A stretch of DNA of 64,000 bases from Pseudomonas sp. BCA17 (GCF_004519405.1 NZ_SGWI01000001.1:868001-932000); one strand, 5' to 3'. Counted from the stretch's first letter, positions 48,105 to 61,801 are shown. The notes: generated by a model not told the origin, from the letters alone. A program made the numbers and translations.

Positions 48105-49361
48105 TTACATATGCGAAATCAGTGCATCACCAAAGCCCGAAGACGATACAAGTTTTGCGCCATCCATCAGGCGCTCGAAGTCATACGTCACGGTCTTCGC
48201 GGAAATGGCGCCATTGGTGCCCTTGATGATCAGATCAGCCGCCTCGGTCCACCCCATGTGCCGCAGCATCATTTCTGCCGAGAGGATCAGCGACCCCGGG
48301 TTGACCTGATCCTTGCCCGCATACTTCGGCGCAGTACCGTGGGTCGCCTCGAACATCGCCACGGTATCGGACAAGTTGGCCCCCGGCGCAATACCGATAC
48401 CGCCCACTTCGGCCGCCAACGCATCGGAGAGGTAGTCGCCATTCAGGTTGAGCGTCGCGATCACATCGTATTCAGCCGGACGCAACAGGATCTGCTGGAG
48501 CATGGCGTCGGCAATGGCATCCTTGACCACCACATTCTTGCCGGTCTTCGGGTTCTTGAACTGCATCCACGGCCCGCCGTCAAGCAAGGTCGCGCCGAAT
48601 TCTTCGGCCGCCACTTCGTAGGCCCATTCCTTGAAGGCCCCCTCGGTGAACTTCATGATGTTGCCCTTGTGCACGATGGTCAGCGAGTCGCGGTCGTTAT
48701 CCACCACATATTGCAGGGCCTTGCGCGCCAGACGCTTGGTGCCTTCCTTGGAGACCGGCTTGACGCCAATGCCGCAATCCTGGTCGAAACGGATCTTGGT
48801 AACCCCCATTTCCTCCTTCAGGAACTTGATCACCTTGATCGCTTCGGGCGAACCGGCTTTCCACTCGATCCCCGCGTAAATGTCTTCGGAGTTTTCGCGG
48901 AAGATGGTCATGTCCACATCCCCCGGCTTTTTGACCGGGCTCGGCACGCCCTCGAACCAGCGCACTGGGCGCAGGCATACGTAGAGGTCAAGTTGCTGAC
49001 GCAGGGCCACGTTCAACGAACGGATGCCGCCGCCGACCGGCGTGGTGAGCGGGCCTTTGATGGACACCACGTAATCCTTGACCGCGTCCAGGGTTTCCTG
49101 GGGCAGCCAGGTATCCTGGTCATAGACTTGAGTTGCCTTCTCGCCGGCGTAAACCTCCATCCAGGAGATTTTGCGCTTGCCGCCGTACGCCTTTTGAACA
49201 GCTGCATCGACAACCTTGATCATCACCGGGCTGATATCGACACCAATGCCGTCGCCTTCGATGTACGGGATGATCGGGTTATCAGGAACATTGAGAGAAT
49301 GGTCTGCATTGACGGTGATTTTGTCGCCGACTGCCGGAACCTGAATCTTCTTGTATCCCAT
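48105..49361 (-). CDS. icd: Isocitrate dehydrogenase (NADP+, homodimeric) Icd
   Basis: 418 residues from ATG 49361 (GGAG 7 nt upstream; [17 protein letters not shown]); the longer frame adds non-family residues. Substrate-binding [20 protein letters not shown] includes the Ser that AceK phosphorylates in E. coli, followed by [19 protein letters not shown] and [19 protein letters not shown]. Converts isocitrate to 2-oxoglutarate. It is divergent from the unrelated monomeric enzyme gene (495 nt between starts). Confidence 0.98.
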   Translation of the reverse strand: MGYKKIQVPAVGDKITVNADHSLNVPDNPIIPYIEGDGIGVDISPVMIKVVDAAVQKAYGGKRKISWMEVYAGEKATQVYDQDTWLPQETLDAVKDYVVSIKGPLTTPVGGGIRSLNVALRQQLDLYVCLRPVRWFEGVPSPVKKPGDVDMTIFRENSEDIYAGIEWKAGSPEAIKVIKFLKEEMGVTKIRFDQDCGIGVKPVSKEGTKRLARKALQYVVDNDRDSLTIVHKGNIMKFTEGAFKEWAYEVAAEEFGATLLDGGPWMQFKNPKTGKNVVVKDAIADAMLQQILLRPAEYDVIATLNLNGDYLSDALAAEVGGIGIAPGANLSDTVAMFEATHGTAPKYAGKDQVNPGSLILSAEMMLRHMGWTEAADLIIKGTNGAISAKTVTYDFERLMDGAKLVSSSGFGDALISHM

Positions 49362-49616
49362 GCTGAACTCCATCTTTGGATTGAACATCTGGCTGCGTTC
49401 GAGCCTACTCCAGATAAATGACGACTGAAACCTCACGCCACGCTCATTTGCATCGAAAACAGCATATTTGGTCGCCTACAAGCTTGAAACAAAAGGCAAA
49501 ATCGCCAAACTTGAGCACATCGCACGACTTTGGTCGCAACGCGGTACCTGCGACCTTTAGACCAATGGACGACGCACCTTTTGTATGAAGGCTCGGCGTA
49601 AGCATAGCGACCTATG

Positions 49617-49622
49617 TATAAT
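49617..49622 (+). promoter_or_regulatory. Possible -10 element upstream of idh
   Basis: A perfect TATAAT is present 235 nt before the idh start, preceded by TATG. The -35 region 17 nt earlier (near 49594) does not match TTGACA, so it may depend on an activator or be an extended -10 type. It could also drive a small transcript inside the icd-idh interval. Confidence 0.35.
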
Positions 49623-49784
49623 GCCGCCGCTGACCCAAGAGTCACGATAGCCGACCGCTCTGGAACAGGTGCCCTCGGCTCGCAAAGCAGGACTATTACA
49701 ATAGTCCACCCGCTTGACGCTCGACTGATGCAACCCAACATCACCGCGAAGAAACCTCGACATTTCGCTCATGGATGACTTTGA

Positions 49785-52082
<2,298 letters not shown>

Positions 52083-52100
52083 GGTTGTAAGGATGCAAAG

Positions 52101-52126
52101 AAGCCCCGGCCCTGTGCCGGGGTTTC
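52101..52126 (+). terminator. Intrinsic terminator after idh
   Basis: Stem AGCCCCGG/CCGGGGTTT with a short loop and a TTTCTGTTT tail, 18 nt after the stop. Confidence 0.75.
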
Positions 52127-52156
52127 TGTTTCCCGCTGGTGAAACCGGATCAGAAA

Positions 52157-52181
52157 TGTGGAAGCGGGCTTGCTCGCTCCC
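52157..52181 (+). repeat. Single REP-like element
   Basis: GGAAGCGGGCTTGCTCGCTC resembles one arm of the REPINs but has no inverted partner nearby; probably a solitary or decayed REP. Confidence 0.55.
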
Positions 52182-52218
52182 ATACTTGACCGAGTCACAC
52201 CCCTACATCGAGGCTTCC

Positions 52219-52665
52219 ATGACCTGGCTACCCCACATCACCGTCGCCACCATCGTCGAAGACGACGGCCGCTTCCTCATGGTCGAAGAACTCAAAGGCG
52301 GCCGCGCCGTGCTCAACCAGCCCGCCGGGCACCTGGATCCCAATGAAACCCTGACCGAAGCCGCCGTGCGCGAAACCCTCGAGGAGACCGGCTGGGACGT
52401 CGAAGCCACCGGCATCGTCGGCATTTACCTGTACACCGCTCCCAGCAATGGCGTGACCTACCAGCGCGTGTGTTTCATCGCCAAGGCGCTGAAACACCAC
52501 CCGGACTACGCACTCGATGAAGGCATCCTGCGCGCCCGCTGGCTGACCCGCGACGAGTTGATGGCCCTGCGCGACGACTGGCGCAGCGAGCTGATCATCC
52601 GCTGTATCGATGATTATTTGAGCGGTCAGCACCACAGTCTCGAATTGATCCGCCCTTCTCTTTAG
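52219..52665 (+). CDS. nudJ: Nudix hydrolase NudJ-like
   Basis: 148 residues from ATG 52219 with GAGG 7 nt upstream. The Nudix box (about residues 37-59) starts GHLDPNETLTEAAV, then RETLEETGW, with all conserved Gly, Arg and Glu residues. E. coli NudJ acts on thiamin pyrophosphate and nucleotide di- and triphosphates. Upstream of mnmA, the conserved order in gammaproteobacteria. The longer frame to 52093 overlaps the idh terminator and is rejected. Confidence 0.9.
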   Translation: MTWLPHITVATIVEDDGRFLMVEELKGGRAVLNQPAGHLDPNETLTEAAVRETLEETGWDVEATGIVGIYLYTAPSNGVTYQRVCFIAKALKHHPDYALDEGILRARWLTRDELMALRDDWRSELIIRCIDDYLSGQHHSLELIRPSL

Positions 52666-52724
52666 CCTTAGAGGCTGCGGCCTGTTAGAATCGCGTCCTT
52701 TTTCAAGACACCCGTTGAAACCCT

Positions 52725-53849
52725 ATGCGTGATTCAGCCCCTTCTGATACACAAAAGAAGCGCGTCATCGTCGGCATGTCCGGCGGCGTGGACTCTTCCG
52801 TTTCCGCCGTTCTGCTCATGGAGCAGGGTTATGAGGTGGAAGGCCTGTTCATGAAGAACTGGGAAGAAGACGATGGAACGGAATACTGCACCGCCATGGA
52901 CGATCTGGCGGACGCCCAGGCCGTGTGCGACAAAATCGGCATCAAGTTGCACACCGCCAACTTTGCCGCCGAGTACTGGGACAACGTGTTCGAGCACTTC
53001 CTGGCCGAATACAAGGCCGGCCGCACGCCGAACCCGGACATCCTGTGCAACCGCGAAATCAAGTTCAAGGCATTCCTCGACTACGCCATGATGCTGGGCG
53101 CCGACCTGATTGCTACCGGCCACTATGTACGCCGTCGCGATATCGATGGGCGTACCGAACTGCTCAAGGGCCTGGACCCGAACAAGGACCAGAGCTACTT
53201 CCTGCACGCCGTCGGCGGTGAACAGATCGCCAAGACCCTGTTCCCGGTAGGCGAACTGGAAAAGCCCGAAGTGCGCAAGATCGCCGAGAAACACGGCCTG
53301 GCTACCGCCAAGAAAAAGGATTCCACCGGGATCTGCTTTATCGGTGAGCGCCGTTTCAGCGACTTCCTCAAGCAGTACCTGCCGGCGCAACCCGGCGAGA
53401 TCAAAACCACCGAAGGTGACGTGATTGGCCGTCACCACGGCCTGATGTACCACACCATTGGCCAGCGCCAGGGCCTGGGCATCGGCGGTTTGAAAGATGC
53501 CGGCGAAGAGCCGTGGTATGTGCTGGTCAAGGACCTGGAACACAACGAGCTGATCGTTGGCCAGGGCAACGAGCACCCGCTGCTGTTCTCGGGCGCCCTG
53601 CTGGCGTCGGAGATCTACTGGGTCAACCCGATCGACTTGAGCAGCCCTCGCCGCCTGACGGCCAAGGTGCGCTATCGCCAGAGCGATCAGCCCTGCACCC
53701 TGGAAAAAACCGCCGACGGCTATCGCGCCACCTTTGATGACCCGCAGCGTGCGGTCACTCCTGGCCAGTCAGTCGTGTTCTATGACGGTGAAATCTGCCT
53801 GGGCGGCGGCGTGATCGAAGTCGCCGAAGCCTGGAGCAGCCAGGCATGA
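52725..53849 (+). CDS. mnmA: tRNA 2-thiouridine(34) synthetase MnmA
   Basis: 374 residues. PP-loop [15 protein letters not shown]; catalytic Cys residues in [16 protein letters not shown] and [12 protein letters not shown], which relay sulphur from TusE. Thiolates U34 of Lys, Glu and Gln tRNAs. It ends 4 nt inside the hflD start. Its sulphur donors are encoded at 31370-32724. Confidence 0.98.
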   Translation: MRDSAPSDTQKKRVIVGMSGGVDSSVSAVLLMEQGYEVEGLFMKNWEEDDGTEYCTAMDDLADAQAVCDKIGIKLHTANFAAEYWDNVFEHFLAEYKAGRTPNPDILCNREIKFKAFLDYAMMLGADLIATGHYVRRRDIDGRTELLKGLDPNKDQSYFLHAVGGEQIAKTLFPVGELEKPEVRKIAEKHGLATAKKKDSTGICFIGERRFSDFLKQYLPAQPGEIKTTEGDVIGRHHGLMYHTIGQRQGLGIGGLKDAGEEPWYVLVKDLEHNELIVGQGNEHPLLFSGALLASEIYWVNPIDLSSPRRLTAKVRYRQSDQPCTLEKTADGYRATFDDPQRAVTPGQSVVFYDGEICLGGGVIEVAEAWSSQA

Positions 53850-54469
53850 GCCCGACCCAGGAGCAATTGACGGCACTGGGCGGGGTCTTCCTCGCCGCCG
53901 TGCTGGTGGACAAGATCGCCAAGACCGGCCAGGTCACCGAGGCAGGCCTGACCTGCATGCTTGGCAGCCTGTTGATCCGCGACCCCAAGGACACCCTGGA
54001 AGTCTACGGCGGCGATGATCTAGCGTTGCGTGAAGGCTATCGCGCATTGATCGGCGCCCTGGAACGCGACCCCAGCACCTTGCAGCGCGAACCGCTGCGC
54101 TACGCACTGTCGATGCTGGGCCTCGAGCGTCAACTGGCCAAGCGCGACGACATGCTGGAAACCATCGGCAAACGCTTGCCGCAGATCCAGTCCCAGGTGG
54201 AACATTTCGGCCCGGCCCACGAAAATGTCATTGCCGCCTGCGGTGCGCTGTACCAGGACACCTTGAGCACGTTACGCCAGCGGATTCAGGTGCACGGCGA
54301 CATGCGCAACCTGCAGCAACCGAACAATGCCTCGAAGATCCGCGCCCTGCTCCTGGCGGGTATTCGTTCGGCGCGGTTGTGGCGTCAGTTGGGTGGCCAT
54401 CGTTGGCAACTGGTGATCAGCCGTCGCAAATTGCTCAAAGAGCTTTACCCGTTGATGCGCAACGACTAA
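53846..54469 (+). CDS. hflD: High-frequency lysogenization protein HflD
   Basis: 207 residues, all helical. Conserved [24 protein letters not shown] start ([20 protein letters not shown]) and the C-terminal [24 protein letters not shown]. In E. coli it binds lambda CII and tethers it to the membrane; its housekeeping role is unclear. Overlaps mnmA by 4 nt and precedes purB, the standard mnmA-hflD-purB order. Confidence 0.95.
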   Translation: MSPTQEQLTALGGVFLAAVLVDKIAKTGQVTEAGLTCMLGSLLIRDPKDTLEVYGGDDLALREGYRALIGALERDPSTLQREPLRYALSMLGLERQLAKRDDMLETIGKRLPQIQSQVEHFGPAHENVIAACGALYQDTLSTLRQRIQVHGDMRNLQQPNNASKIRALLLAGIRSARLWRQLGGHRWQLVISRRKLLKELYPLMRND

Positions 54470-54505
54470 GTCGCAGCAACCCCTGTTTTCAAGCATCACG
54501 CGTAA

Positions 54506-55963
<1,458 letters not shown>

Positions 55964-55980
55964 TCCACGCAAGACCCTTG

Positions 55981-56008
55981 AGACGCCCGGCCGCGCCGGG
56001 CGTTTTTA
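55981..56008 (+). terminator. Intrinsic terminator after purB
   Basis: Stem GACGCCCGGC/GCCGGGCGT with TTTTT, 18 nt after the stop. Confidence 0.9.
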
Positions 56009-56046
56009 TTCCAGTCTTAAAAGTGCTTTTTTTCAATAGGTTACAC

Positions 56047-57213
56047 ATGAATCCTGATATCCCTCTTCAACTTCTGGGCGGCATCACGGCACGGGAATTC
56101 CTGCGCGACTACTGGCAGAAGAAACCGCTGCTGATCCGCCAGGCCATCCCTGACTTCGAAAGCCCGATCGACGCCGACGAACTGGCCGGCCTGGCCCTGG
56201 AAGAAGAAGTCGAGTCGCGCCTGGTGATCGAGCACGGCGAACGCCCTTGGGAACTGCGCCGCGGCCCGTTCGCCGAAGACGCCTTCAGCACGCTGCCCGA
56301 GCGCGAATGGACCCTGCTGGTGCAGGCCGTTGACCAATTCGTACCCGAAGTGGCCGAGCTGCTGGAGCAATTCCGCTTCCTGCCAAGCTGGCGCATCGAC
56401 GATGTGATGATCAGCTTTGCCGCCCCCGGTGGCAGCGTAGGCCCGCACTTCGATAACTACGACGTGTTCCTGCTGCAGGCCCAAGGCAAGCGCAACTGGA
56501 AGATCGGCCAGATGTGCAACTCCGAAAGTCCACTGCTGCAGCACGCCGACCTGCGCATCCTCGCCGAATTCGAAGAGAGCGCCGAATGGGTACTGGAGCC
56601 GGGCGACATGCTCTACCTGCCGCCACGCCTGGCGCACTTCGGTATCGCCGAAGACGACTGCATGACCTACTCCGTAGGCTTCCGCGCCCCGAGCGCCGCC
56701 GAAGTACTGACCCACTTCACCGACTTCCTCAGCCAGTACCTGACGGACGAGGAGCGCTACACTGATGCTGACGTACAGCCGGTCAGCGACCCTCACCAGA
56801 TCCAGGGCGACGCCCTCGACCGCCTGAAAAGCCTGCTGGCCGAGCACATGAGCGATGAGCGCATGCTGCTGACCTGGTTCGGCCAGTTCATGACCGAGCC
56901 ACGCTACCCGGAACTGGTGGCCGGTGAAGAATTGGGCGAGGACGACTTCATCAGCGCCCTTGAAGACGGTGCGATACTGGTGCGCAACCCGAGTGCGCGC
57001 CTGGCCTGGTCCGAAGTCGACGACGATGTGCTGCTGTTCGCCAGCGGCCAGAGCCGTTACCTGCCAGGTAAACTGCGCGAACTGCTGAAGCTGGTGTGCT
57101 CGGCTGACGCACTGCACAGCGAAAACCTCGGCGAATGGCTCGCGGACGAAGACGGTCGCGACCTGCTGTGTGAACTGGTCAAGCAAGGAAGCCTGGGGTT
57201 TGCCGATGAATAA
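56047..57213 (+). CDS. roxA: Ribosomal protein arginine hydroxylase RoxA (YcfD), JmjC-type
   Basis: 388 residues from ATG 56047. The cupin/JmjC fold is shown by SWRIDDVMISFAAPGGSVGP, then HFDNYDVFLLQAQGKRNWKIG, where H-x-D holds iron, and the second His lies in YLPPRLAHFGIAEDD. A C-terminal winged-helix region (about 280-388) completes the dimer-forming YcfD architecture. A 2-oxoglutarate and Fe(II) dependent oxygenase that hydroxylates an arginine in ribosomal protein uL16. Overlaps the GNAT gene by 8 nt. Confidence 0.92.
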   Translation: MNPDIPLQLLGGITAREFLRDYWQKKPLLIRQAIPDFESPIDADELAGLALEEEVESRLVIEHGERPWELRRGPFAEDAFSTLPEREWTLLVQAVDQFVPEVAELLEQFRFLPSWRIDDVMISFAAPGGSVGPHFDNYDVFLLQAQGKRNWKIGQMCNSESPLLQHADLRILAEFEESAEWVLEPGDMLYLPPRLAHFGIAEDDCMTYSVGFRAPSAAEVLTHFTDFLSQYLTDEERYTDADVQPVSDPHQIQGDALDRLKSLLAEHMSDERMLLTWFGQFMTEPRYPELVAGEELGEDDFISALEDGAILVRNPSARLAWSEVDDDVLLFASGQSRYLPGKLRELLKLVCSADALHSENLGEWLADEDGRDLLCELVKQGSLGFADE

Positions 57214-57628
57214 GATTCACGTAAGTGTCGCGGACTGGCAAAAGGATATCGCTGAGATTCGGCGCATTCGTGAAGCGGTATTTATCGCCGAACAATCGGT
57301 TCCACCCGAGCTTGAATGGGACGCAGACGACGCCGGCGCGGTGCATTTCCTGGCCTTCGAAGGCGACTTTCCGATCGGCACCGCCCGCTTGCTGCCCAGC
57401 GGCGAAATCGGGCGCGTATCGGTGCTCAAGGACTGGCGAGGGCTTAAAGTCGGCGACAAGCTGATGGAAGCCGTGATCGGTGCCGCGGAGCAACGCGGCC
57501 AGAGCAAGCAGTTCCTCAGCGCGCAGGTGTACGCTGCGCCGTTTTATGAGCGACTGGGCTTCAAAATCGTCAGCGAGGAATTCCTGGAAGTTGGAATTCC
57601 CCATGTCGATATGGTGCGTGAGGGCTAG
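57206..57628 (+). CDS. GNAT-family N-acetyltransferase
   Basis: 140 residues from ATG 57206 (MNKIHVSVADWQ). Acetyl-CoA-binding loop region IGRVSVLKDWRGLKVGDKLM and the C-terminal AQVYAAPFYERLGFKIVSEEF. The ElaA/YjcF-like layout (IRREAVFIAEQSVP-type start). Substrate unknown; coupled to roxA by an 8-nt overlap, so a role in protein or ribosome modification is possible but unproved. Confidence 0.88.
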   Translation: MNKIHVSVADWQKDIAEIRRIREAVFIAEQSVPPELEWDADDAGAVHFLAFEGDFPIGTARLLPSGEIGRVSVLKDWRGLKVGDKLMEAVIGAAEQRGQSKQFLSAQVYAAPFYERLGFKIVSEEFLEVGIPHVDMVREG

Positions 57629-57666
57629 CCCGAGAGCGCGTCGCGACAGCCATTCAGCAACATCTC

Positions 57667-57693
57667 AAAATGCCCTGCCATGCAGGGCATTTT
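57667..57693. terminator. Terminator after the GNAT gene
   Basis: AAAATGCCCTG/CAGGGCATTTT with a 5-nt loop, 38 nt after the stop; A- and T-tracts make it symmetric. Confidence 0.85.
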
Positions 57694-57774
57694 GCTGTCT
57701 ACGATTCAATTTGCAGCCTGCCAGGCCGACAAACTGGCACTATCAAGCCTAAATGACTCGCAGAGATAACGGAC

Positions 57775-58512
57775 ATGTCCCTACGCACCCTGCTTACCGC
57801 CCTCTTGCTGACCGCCAGCACCTCGGCCATGGCCGACACTGAAGTCGTCAACCTGAACAATCGCACCAGCGCCGACCTGCTGCCCGTGGCACAGAATTTC
57901 ATTGGCAAGGACGGCAGCGTCAGCGCCTACGGCAACCAGCTTATCGTCAAAGCGGACCCCGGAAAGGTCCAGGACCTGCGCGCGCTCCTTTCGCAATTGG
58001 ACACACCCGCCAAACGCCTGCTGATCACTGTCGACACCAACGAAAACAATCAGCAAAACACCGGTGACAGCCAGACCCGCATCATCAGCTACGGCACTGC
58101 CAGCCGCGACGGCGGTATCCAGCAGGTCCAGGCCAGCGAAGGCGTGCCCGCACTGATCCAGGTCGGCCAGAGCGTACCGCTGACCACCACCCAGCAAGAC
58201 AGCTACGGTCGCCTGCAAAACCAGACCCAGTATCGCAACGTCACCCAGGGCTTTTACGTCACGGCGAGCGTCACCGGCGAGACCGTGCACCTTGCCATCA
58301 GTACCAACCGTGACCGTATGAGCCAGGAACGTCCTGATGTAGTGAACGTTCAGAGTACCGACACAACCGTCAGCGGGCGCCTGGGCGAATGGATTCCCCT
58401 GGCCGGCATCAATCGCGACACCCAGGCCGATAAATCCTCCACAACCCGCAGCTACTCTACTCAGGGCCGCGATGACCTGACTTTACGGGTCAAGGTCGAC
58501 ACCCTGAACTGA
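57775..58512 (+). CDS. Exported secretin-N-domain-like protein
   Basis: 245 residues. Sec signal MSLRTLLTALLLTASTSAMA. Residues about 22-80 (TEVVNLNNRTSADLLPVAQN, SVSAYGNQLIVKAD, then LRALLSQLDTPAKRLLITVD) form the secretin/NolW N-domain repeat. The rest is beta-rich and lacks the multimer gate domain of a full secretin, so it is not an outer-membrane pore by itself. It may be an assembly or adaptor protein in the periplasm. The gene is alone, between a terminator and the aceA promoter. No other type II or III secretion gene is near. Confidence 0.75.
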   Translation: MSLRTLLTALLLTASTSAMADTEVVNLNNRTSADLLPVAQNFIGKDGSVSAYGNQLIVKADPGKVQDLRALLSQLDTPAKRLLITVDTNENNQQNTGDSQTRIISYGTASRDGGIQQVQASEGVPALIQVGQSVPLTTTQQDSYGRLQNQTQYRNVTQGFYVTASVTGETVHLAISTNRDRMSQERPDVVNVQSTDTTVSGRLGEWIPLAGINRDTQADKSSTTRSYSTQGRDDLTLRVKVDTLN

Positions 58513-58584
58513 AGCACCGGAAACTGACTGATGAGTCGTATTAGACCAAAGATGTAGTGCCTTGAAAAAAGCACTACAAATCAT

Positions 58585-58613
58585 TTGACGATCGAAAAAA
58601 GCCTGTGCATGAT
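58585..58613 (+). promoter_or_regulatory. Sigma-70-type promoter upstream of aceA
   Basis: TTGACG (58585-58590), a 17-nt spacer, then CATGAT (58608-58613), the best match in the 497-nt gap. Transcription would begin near 58620 and give a leader of about 390 nt before aceA. Confidence 0.55.
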
Positions 58614-58619
58614 GGCCTC

Positions 58620-59008
58620 GCTCCCGCTAATCAGGGGCCCTGGCAAGGGCCTTCGGATCGCCGCTCTAAGCTACCCACCTGAGCCGATTCGTGTCTGTAC
58701 CGCCCACAAGGTGTGTTTGACGAGGTTGCGACTGGAACGAAGTTGTCCCGAGGGACGGAAGCCAACCAGGTAACCCGGCTACACACTGATGGATCGTACA
58801 AAGGCCCACGACGCCCGAAGACCGTTCGCAGTTTGCCCTTACCTGCTCAACTCCCCCCCTTGAGCCCATCGTTCATCCCGTCGCCTTCCCCGCCAAGCCA
58901 CGCTTGACCACCCGAGCTTCTGGTCAGCGAGCAGCCAAAACCACGCACTTACTACGTGGCTGGCAAATGGAATTTTCCACCTAGACCTATGCGACGAGGT
59001 TTTTCCCC
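58620..59008 (+). other. Long untranslated leader of aceA, or a separate small RNA
   Basis: 389 nt without a supported gene. It contains potential helices, for example GGCCCTGGCAAGGGCC near 58637-58652 and GTCCCGAGGGAC near 58745-58756. No hairpin with a T-run splits it, so it is more likely a leader than an independent RNA. The ribosome site GAGG lies about 9 nt before the ATG at 59009. Confidence 0.4.
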
Positions 59009-60334
59009 ATGGCACTGACACGCGAACAGCAAATTGCAGCCCTTGAAAAAGACTGGGCTGAAAACCCACGCTGGAAAGGCGTAACCCGCGCTTATTCCGC
59101 TGCTGACGTCGTCCGCCTGCGTGGCTCGGTCCAACCCGAGCACACCTTTGCAAAACTCGGCGCCGAGAAGCTGTGGAAGCTGGTCACCCAGGGTGCCAAG
59201 CCTTCCTTCCGTCCCGACAAAGATTTCGTCAACTGCATGGGCGCCCTCACTGGCGGCCAGGCAGTCCAACAGGTAAAAGCCGGTATCCAGGCGATCTACC
59301 TGTCCGGCTGGCAAGTGGCAGCGGACAACAACTCCGCTGAATCCATGTACCCCGACCAATCGCTGTACCCGGTGGACTCGGTGCCGACCGTGGTCAAGCG
59401 CATCAACAACTCGTTCCGTCGCGCCGACCAGATCCAGTGGAAAGCCGGCAAGAACCCGGGCGACGAAGGTTACATCGACTACTTCGCACCGATCGTGGCC
59501 GACGCTGAAGCCGGTTTCGGCGGCGTGCTGAACGCCTACGAGCTGATGAAGAGCATGATCGAGGCCGGCGCTGCCGGCGTGCACTTCGAAGACCAGCTGG
59601 CTTCGGTGAAAAAATGCGGCCACATGGGTGGCAAGGTATTGGTACCGACCCAGGAAGCCGTGCAGAAGCTGACCGCGGCTCGACTCGCTGCTGACGTTGC
59701 CGGCACGCCAACCATCATCCTGGCGCGTACCGATGCCAACGCCGCTGACTTGCTGACCTCGGACTGCGACCCGTACGACAAGCCGTTCGTCACTGGCGAA
59801 CGTACCCAGGAAGGCTTCTATAAAGTGCGCGCCGGCCTCGACCAGGCCATTGCCCGCGGCCTGGCCTATGCGCCATACGCCGACCTGATCTGGTGCGAAA
59901 CCGCCAAGCCGGACCTGGAAGAAGCCCGTCGTTTCGCCGAAGCGATCAAGAAGGAATACCCGGACCAACTGCTGTCCTACAACTGCTCGCCTTCTTTCAA
60001 CTGGAAGAAGAACCTGGACGACGCGACCATCGCCAAGTTCCAGCGCGAACTGTCGGCCATGGGCTACAAGCACCAGTTCATCACGCTGGCGGGCATTCAC
60101 AACATGTGGCACAGCATGTTCAACCTGGCGCACGACTATGCCCGCAATGACATGACTGCCTACGTGAAGCTGCAGGAGCAAGAGTTCGCTGATGCCGCCA
60201 AGGGGTACACCTTTGTGGCGCACCAGCAGGAAGTGGGCACTGGGTACTTTGACGATATGACCACGGTGATTCAGGGCGGCACCTCGTCGGTGACTGCGCT
60301 GACGGGGTCGACTGAAGAAGAGCAGTTCCACTGA
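59009..60334 (+). CDS. aceA: Isocitrate lyase AceA
   Basis: 441 residues. The active-site loop [14 protein letters not shown] holds the catalytic Cys; other conserved parts are [33 protein letters not shown] and [14 protein letters not shown]. Splits isocitrate to succinate and glyoxylate, the first step of the glyoxylate shunt, in competition with Icd and Idh encoded 7-11 kb upstream. Own promoter and terminator. Confidence 0.98.
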   Translation: MALTREQQIAALEKDWAENPRWKGVTRAYSAADVVRLRGSVQPEHTFAKLGAEKLWKLVTQGAKPSFRPDKDFVNCMGALTGGQAVQQVKAGIQAIYLSGWQVAADNNSAESMYPDQSLYPVDSVPTVVKRINNSFRRADQIQWKAGKNPGDEGYIDYFAPIVADAEAGFGGVLNAYELMKSMIEAGAAGVHFEDQLASVKKCGHMGGKVLVPTQEAVQKLTAARLAADVAGTPTIILARTDANAADLLTSDCDPYDKPFVTGERTQEGFYKVRAGLDQAIARGLAYAPYADLIWCETAKPDLEEARRFAEAIKKEYPDQLLSYNCSPSFNWKKNLDDATIAKFQRELSAMGYKHQFITLAGIHNMWHSMFNLAHDYARNDMTAYVKLQEQEFADAAKGYTFVAHQQEVGTGYFDDMTTVIQGGTSSVTALTGSTEEEQFH

Positions 60335-60395
60335 GTGACTGAGTACACGGCCATTGCGGCCCCACGGAAGACCTAACCGCAATGCCGCATGATCT

Positions 60396-60428
60396 GACGC
60401 CCCGACTGGTTCGGGGCGTTTTTTTTTG
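60396..60428 (+). terminator. Strong intrinsic terminator after aceA
   Basis: Stem ACGCCCC/GGGGCGT with extension, followed by about ten T residues, 62 nt after the stop. Confidence 0.92.
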
Positions 60429-60489
60429 GATTTTTTTAAAGCGCTGTGGGTGCGGGTGGAGTGTGTGCATATCCGTTATTTTTGTAACG

Positions 60490-60780
60490 GCTTCTATTGG
60501 TTCCGCTCTTACAGCGGCTCACTTTTGAAGAGCGCAAAAGTAAGCAAAACGCTCTTGCCCCACCACTCGGCACCTCGCTCAGGCTCGGTGTGCCCTCACT
60601 CCGGCTTTGGACCGTGGGCCGCCGTCATGGGCCATCCTTGGCCCAGGACGGCTAACCCGGCGTCCTGCCGGGTTACCCACGCTCCAAAGCCTGCGTTCGG
60701 CCAGCGTGGTTTAACGGGGCGCCTAAGATCAAGATCAAAAGCAAGAGCACAGCGGCCTACCGGCCGGCTTGAGTGGGGTG
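60490..60780. repeat. Intergenic repeat-like block, GC-rich with nested inverted repeats
   Basis: Dense in short inverted repeats: GAGCGCAAAAG and AACGCTCTTG, CACCTCGCTCAGGCTCGGTG, GGGCCATCCTTGGCCC, AACCCGGCGTCCTGCCGGGTT, ACGCTCC... near 60690. The first part resembles a dispersed non-coding repeat I associate with P. fluorescens-group intergenic regions; copy number cannot be tested here. One open frame crosses it (to 60842) but lacks a ribosome site. Confidence 0.5.
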
Positions 60781-60808
60781 AAGCAACAGCAAAAACACAC
60801 GCGATCCA

Positions 60809-60910
60809 CTGTAGGAGCGAGCTTGCTCGCGAAGGTCGTTAACGATGACGTTGGTTTCCTGATTCAACGCGGCGTTGTCGGGTTTTTCGCGAGCAAGCTC
60901 GCTCCTACAG
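60809..60910. repeat. REPIN (GAGCGAGCTTGCTCGCGAA type)
   Basis: Inverted arms CTGTAGGAGCGAGCTTGCTC and GAGCAAGCTCGCTCCTACAG, about 50 nt apart. The 20-base outer arms are perfectly complementary, the cleanest copy in the window. Confidence 0.92.
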
Positions 60911-61387
60911 AAAAGCTGCTCTGCTTTTGAGTTGCTGCAGGAACGGATATGTACACAGCCCCCCACCACCAGATTTCGAGCAAAACATTGATCCAGGGCG
61001 GTATCCCACTCTGCAAAACCAGTTAAAAGATCCGCTTTACCAACTAGCCTCACCCTCACAAGTAACAGCAACTTCCCGCGCTAAACCCCGAACAGTTGTT
61101 TAAAATCCACCCAAACAATATTCATTATCATTTAGAGCATGAGAACTTCTTTACAGCTAAAACAAAACATAATTGGTGAAAAGCCAGCTAATGCCCGCCC
61201 CACAAGGGTTACAGCCCCACAAAGGTGCACTATGTGCTTATTCCATCGAATAATTTCGCTATCGGAATTTTACTTGCCCGGTGTTTAGCCATAAAATCAC
61301 CGCGATTGATTGCAGTGCGACATATCGTCACTGCATCGTTACTTTTTCGAGCTCAGAGACCTTTGCTCTCTGTTAAGGATTTCCAGC
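60911..61387. other. Upstream region of the nuo operon
   Basis: 477 nt, AT-richer than the genes. Apart from the promoter at 61269-61297 and two small hairpins in the leader (TGCAGTG/CACTGCA near 61313-61336 and CAGAGACC...CTCTCTG near 61355), I see nothing supported. No small gene found. Confidence 0.45.
61269..61297 (+). promoter_or_regulatory. Putative nuo operon promoter
   Basis: TTTACT (61269-61274), 17-nt spacer, TAAAAT (61292-61297); the -10 element matches five of six. It would start transcription about 85 nt before nuoA. Confidence 0.5.
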
Positions 61388-61801
61388 ATGACCGAAGCGA
61401 CAGGACTCATGGCCCACAACTGGGGCTTTGCCATTTTCCTCCTCGGTGTCGTCGGCCTTTGCGCCTTCATGCTCGGTGTTTCCAGCCTACTCGGGTCAAA
61501 AGCCTGGGGCCGCAGCAAGAATGAACCGTTCGAGTCCGGCATGCTGCCTACAGGTGGCGCCCGCTTGCGGCTCTCAGCCAAATTCTATCTGGTCGCGATG
61601 CTGTTCGTGATCTTCGATATCGAAGCCCTCTTTCTCTTTGCCTGGTCTGTGTCCGTCCGCGAAAGCGGCTGGACCGGATTCGTCGAAGCCCTCGTTTTCA
61701 TAGCAATTCTGTTGGCAGGCCTTGTCTACCTATTCCGAGTGGGCGCCCTTGATTGGGCTCCGGAAGCTCGTCGTAAGCGGCAAGCGAAGCTGAAACAATG
61801 A
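61388..61801 (+). CDS. nuoA: NADH-quinone oxidoreductase subunit A
   Basis: 137 residues from ATG 61388 (AAGGA 8 nt upstream). Three membrane segments; conserved loop [24 protein letters not shown] and [14 protein letters not shown] with the acidic residues of the quinone path. Membrane-arm subunit of complex I. First gene of nuo; 10 nt to nuoB. Confidence 0.97.
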   Translation: MTEATGLMAHNWGFAIFLLGVVGLCAFMLGVSSLLGSKAWGRSKNEPFESGMLPTGGARLRLSAKFYLVAMLFVIFDIEALFLFAWSVSVRESGWTGFVEALVFIAILLAGLVYLFRVGALDWAPEARRKRQAKLKQ

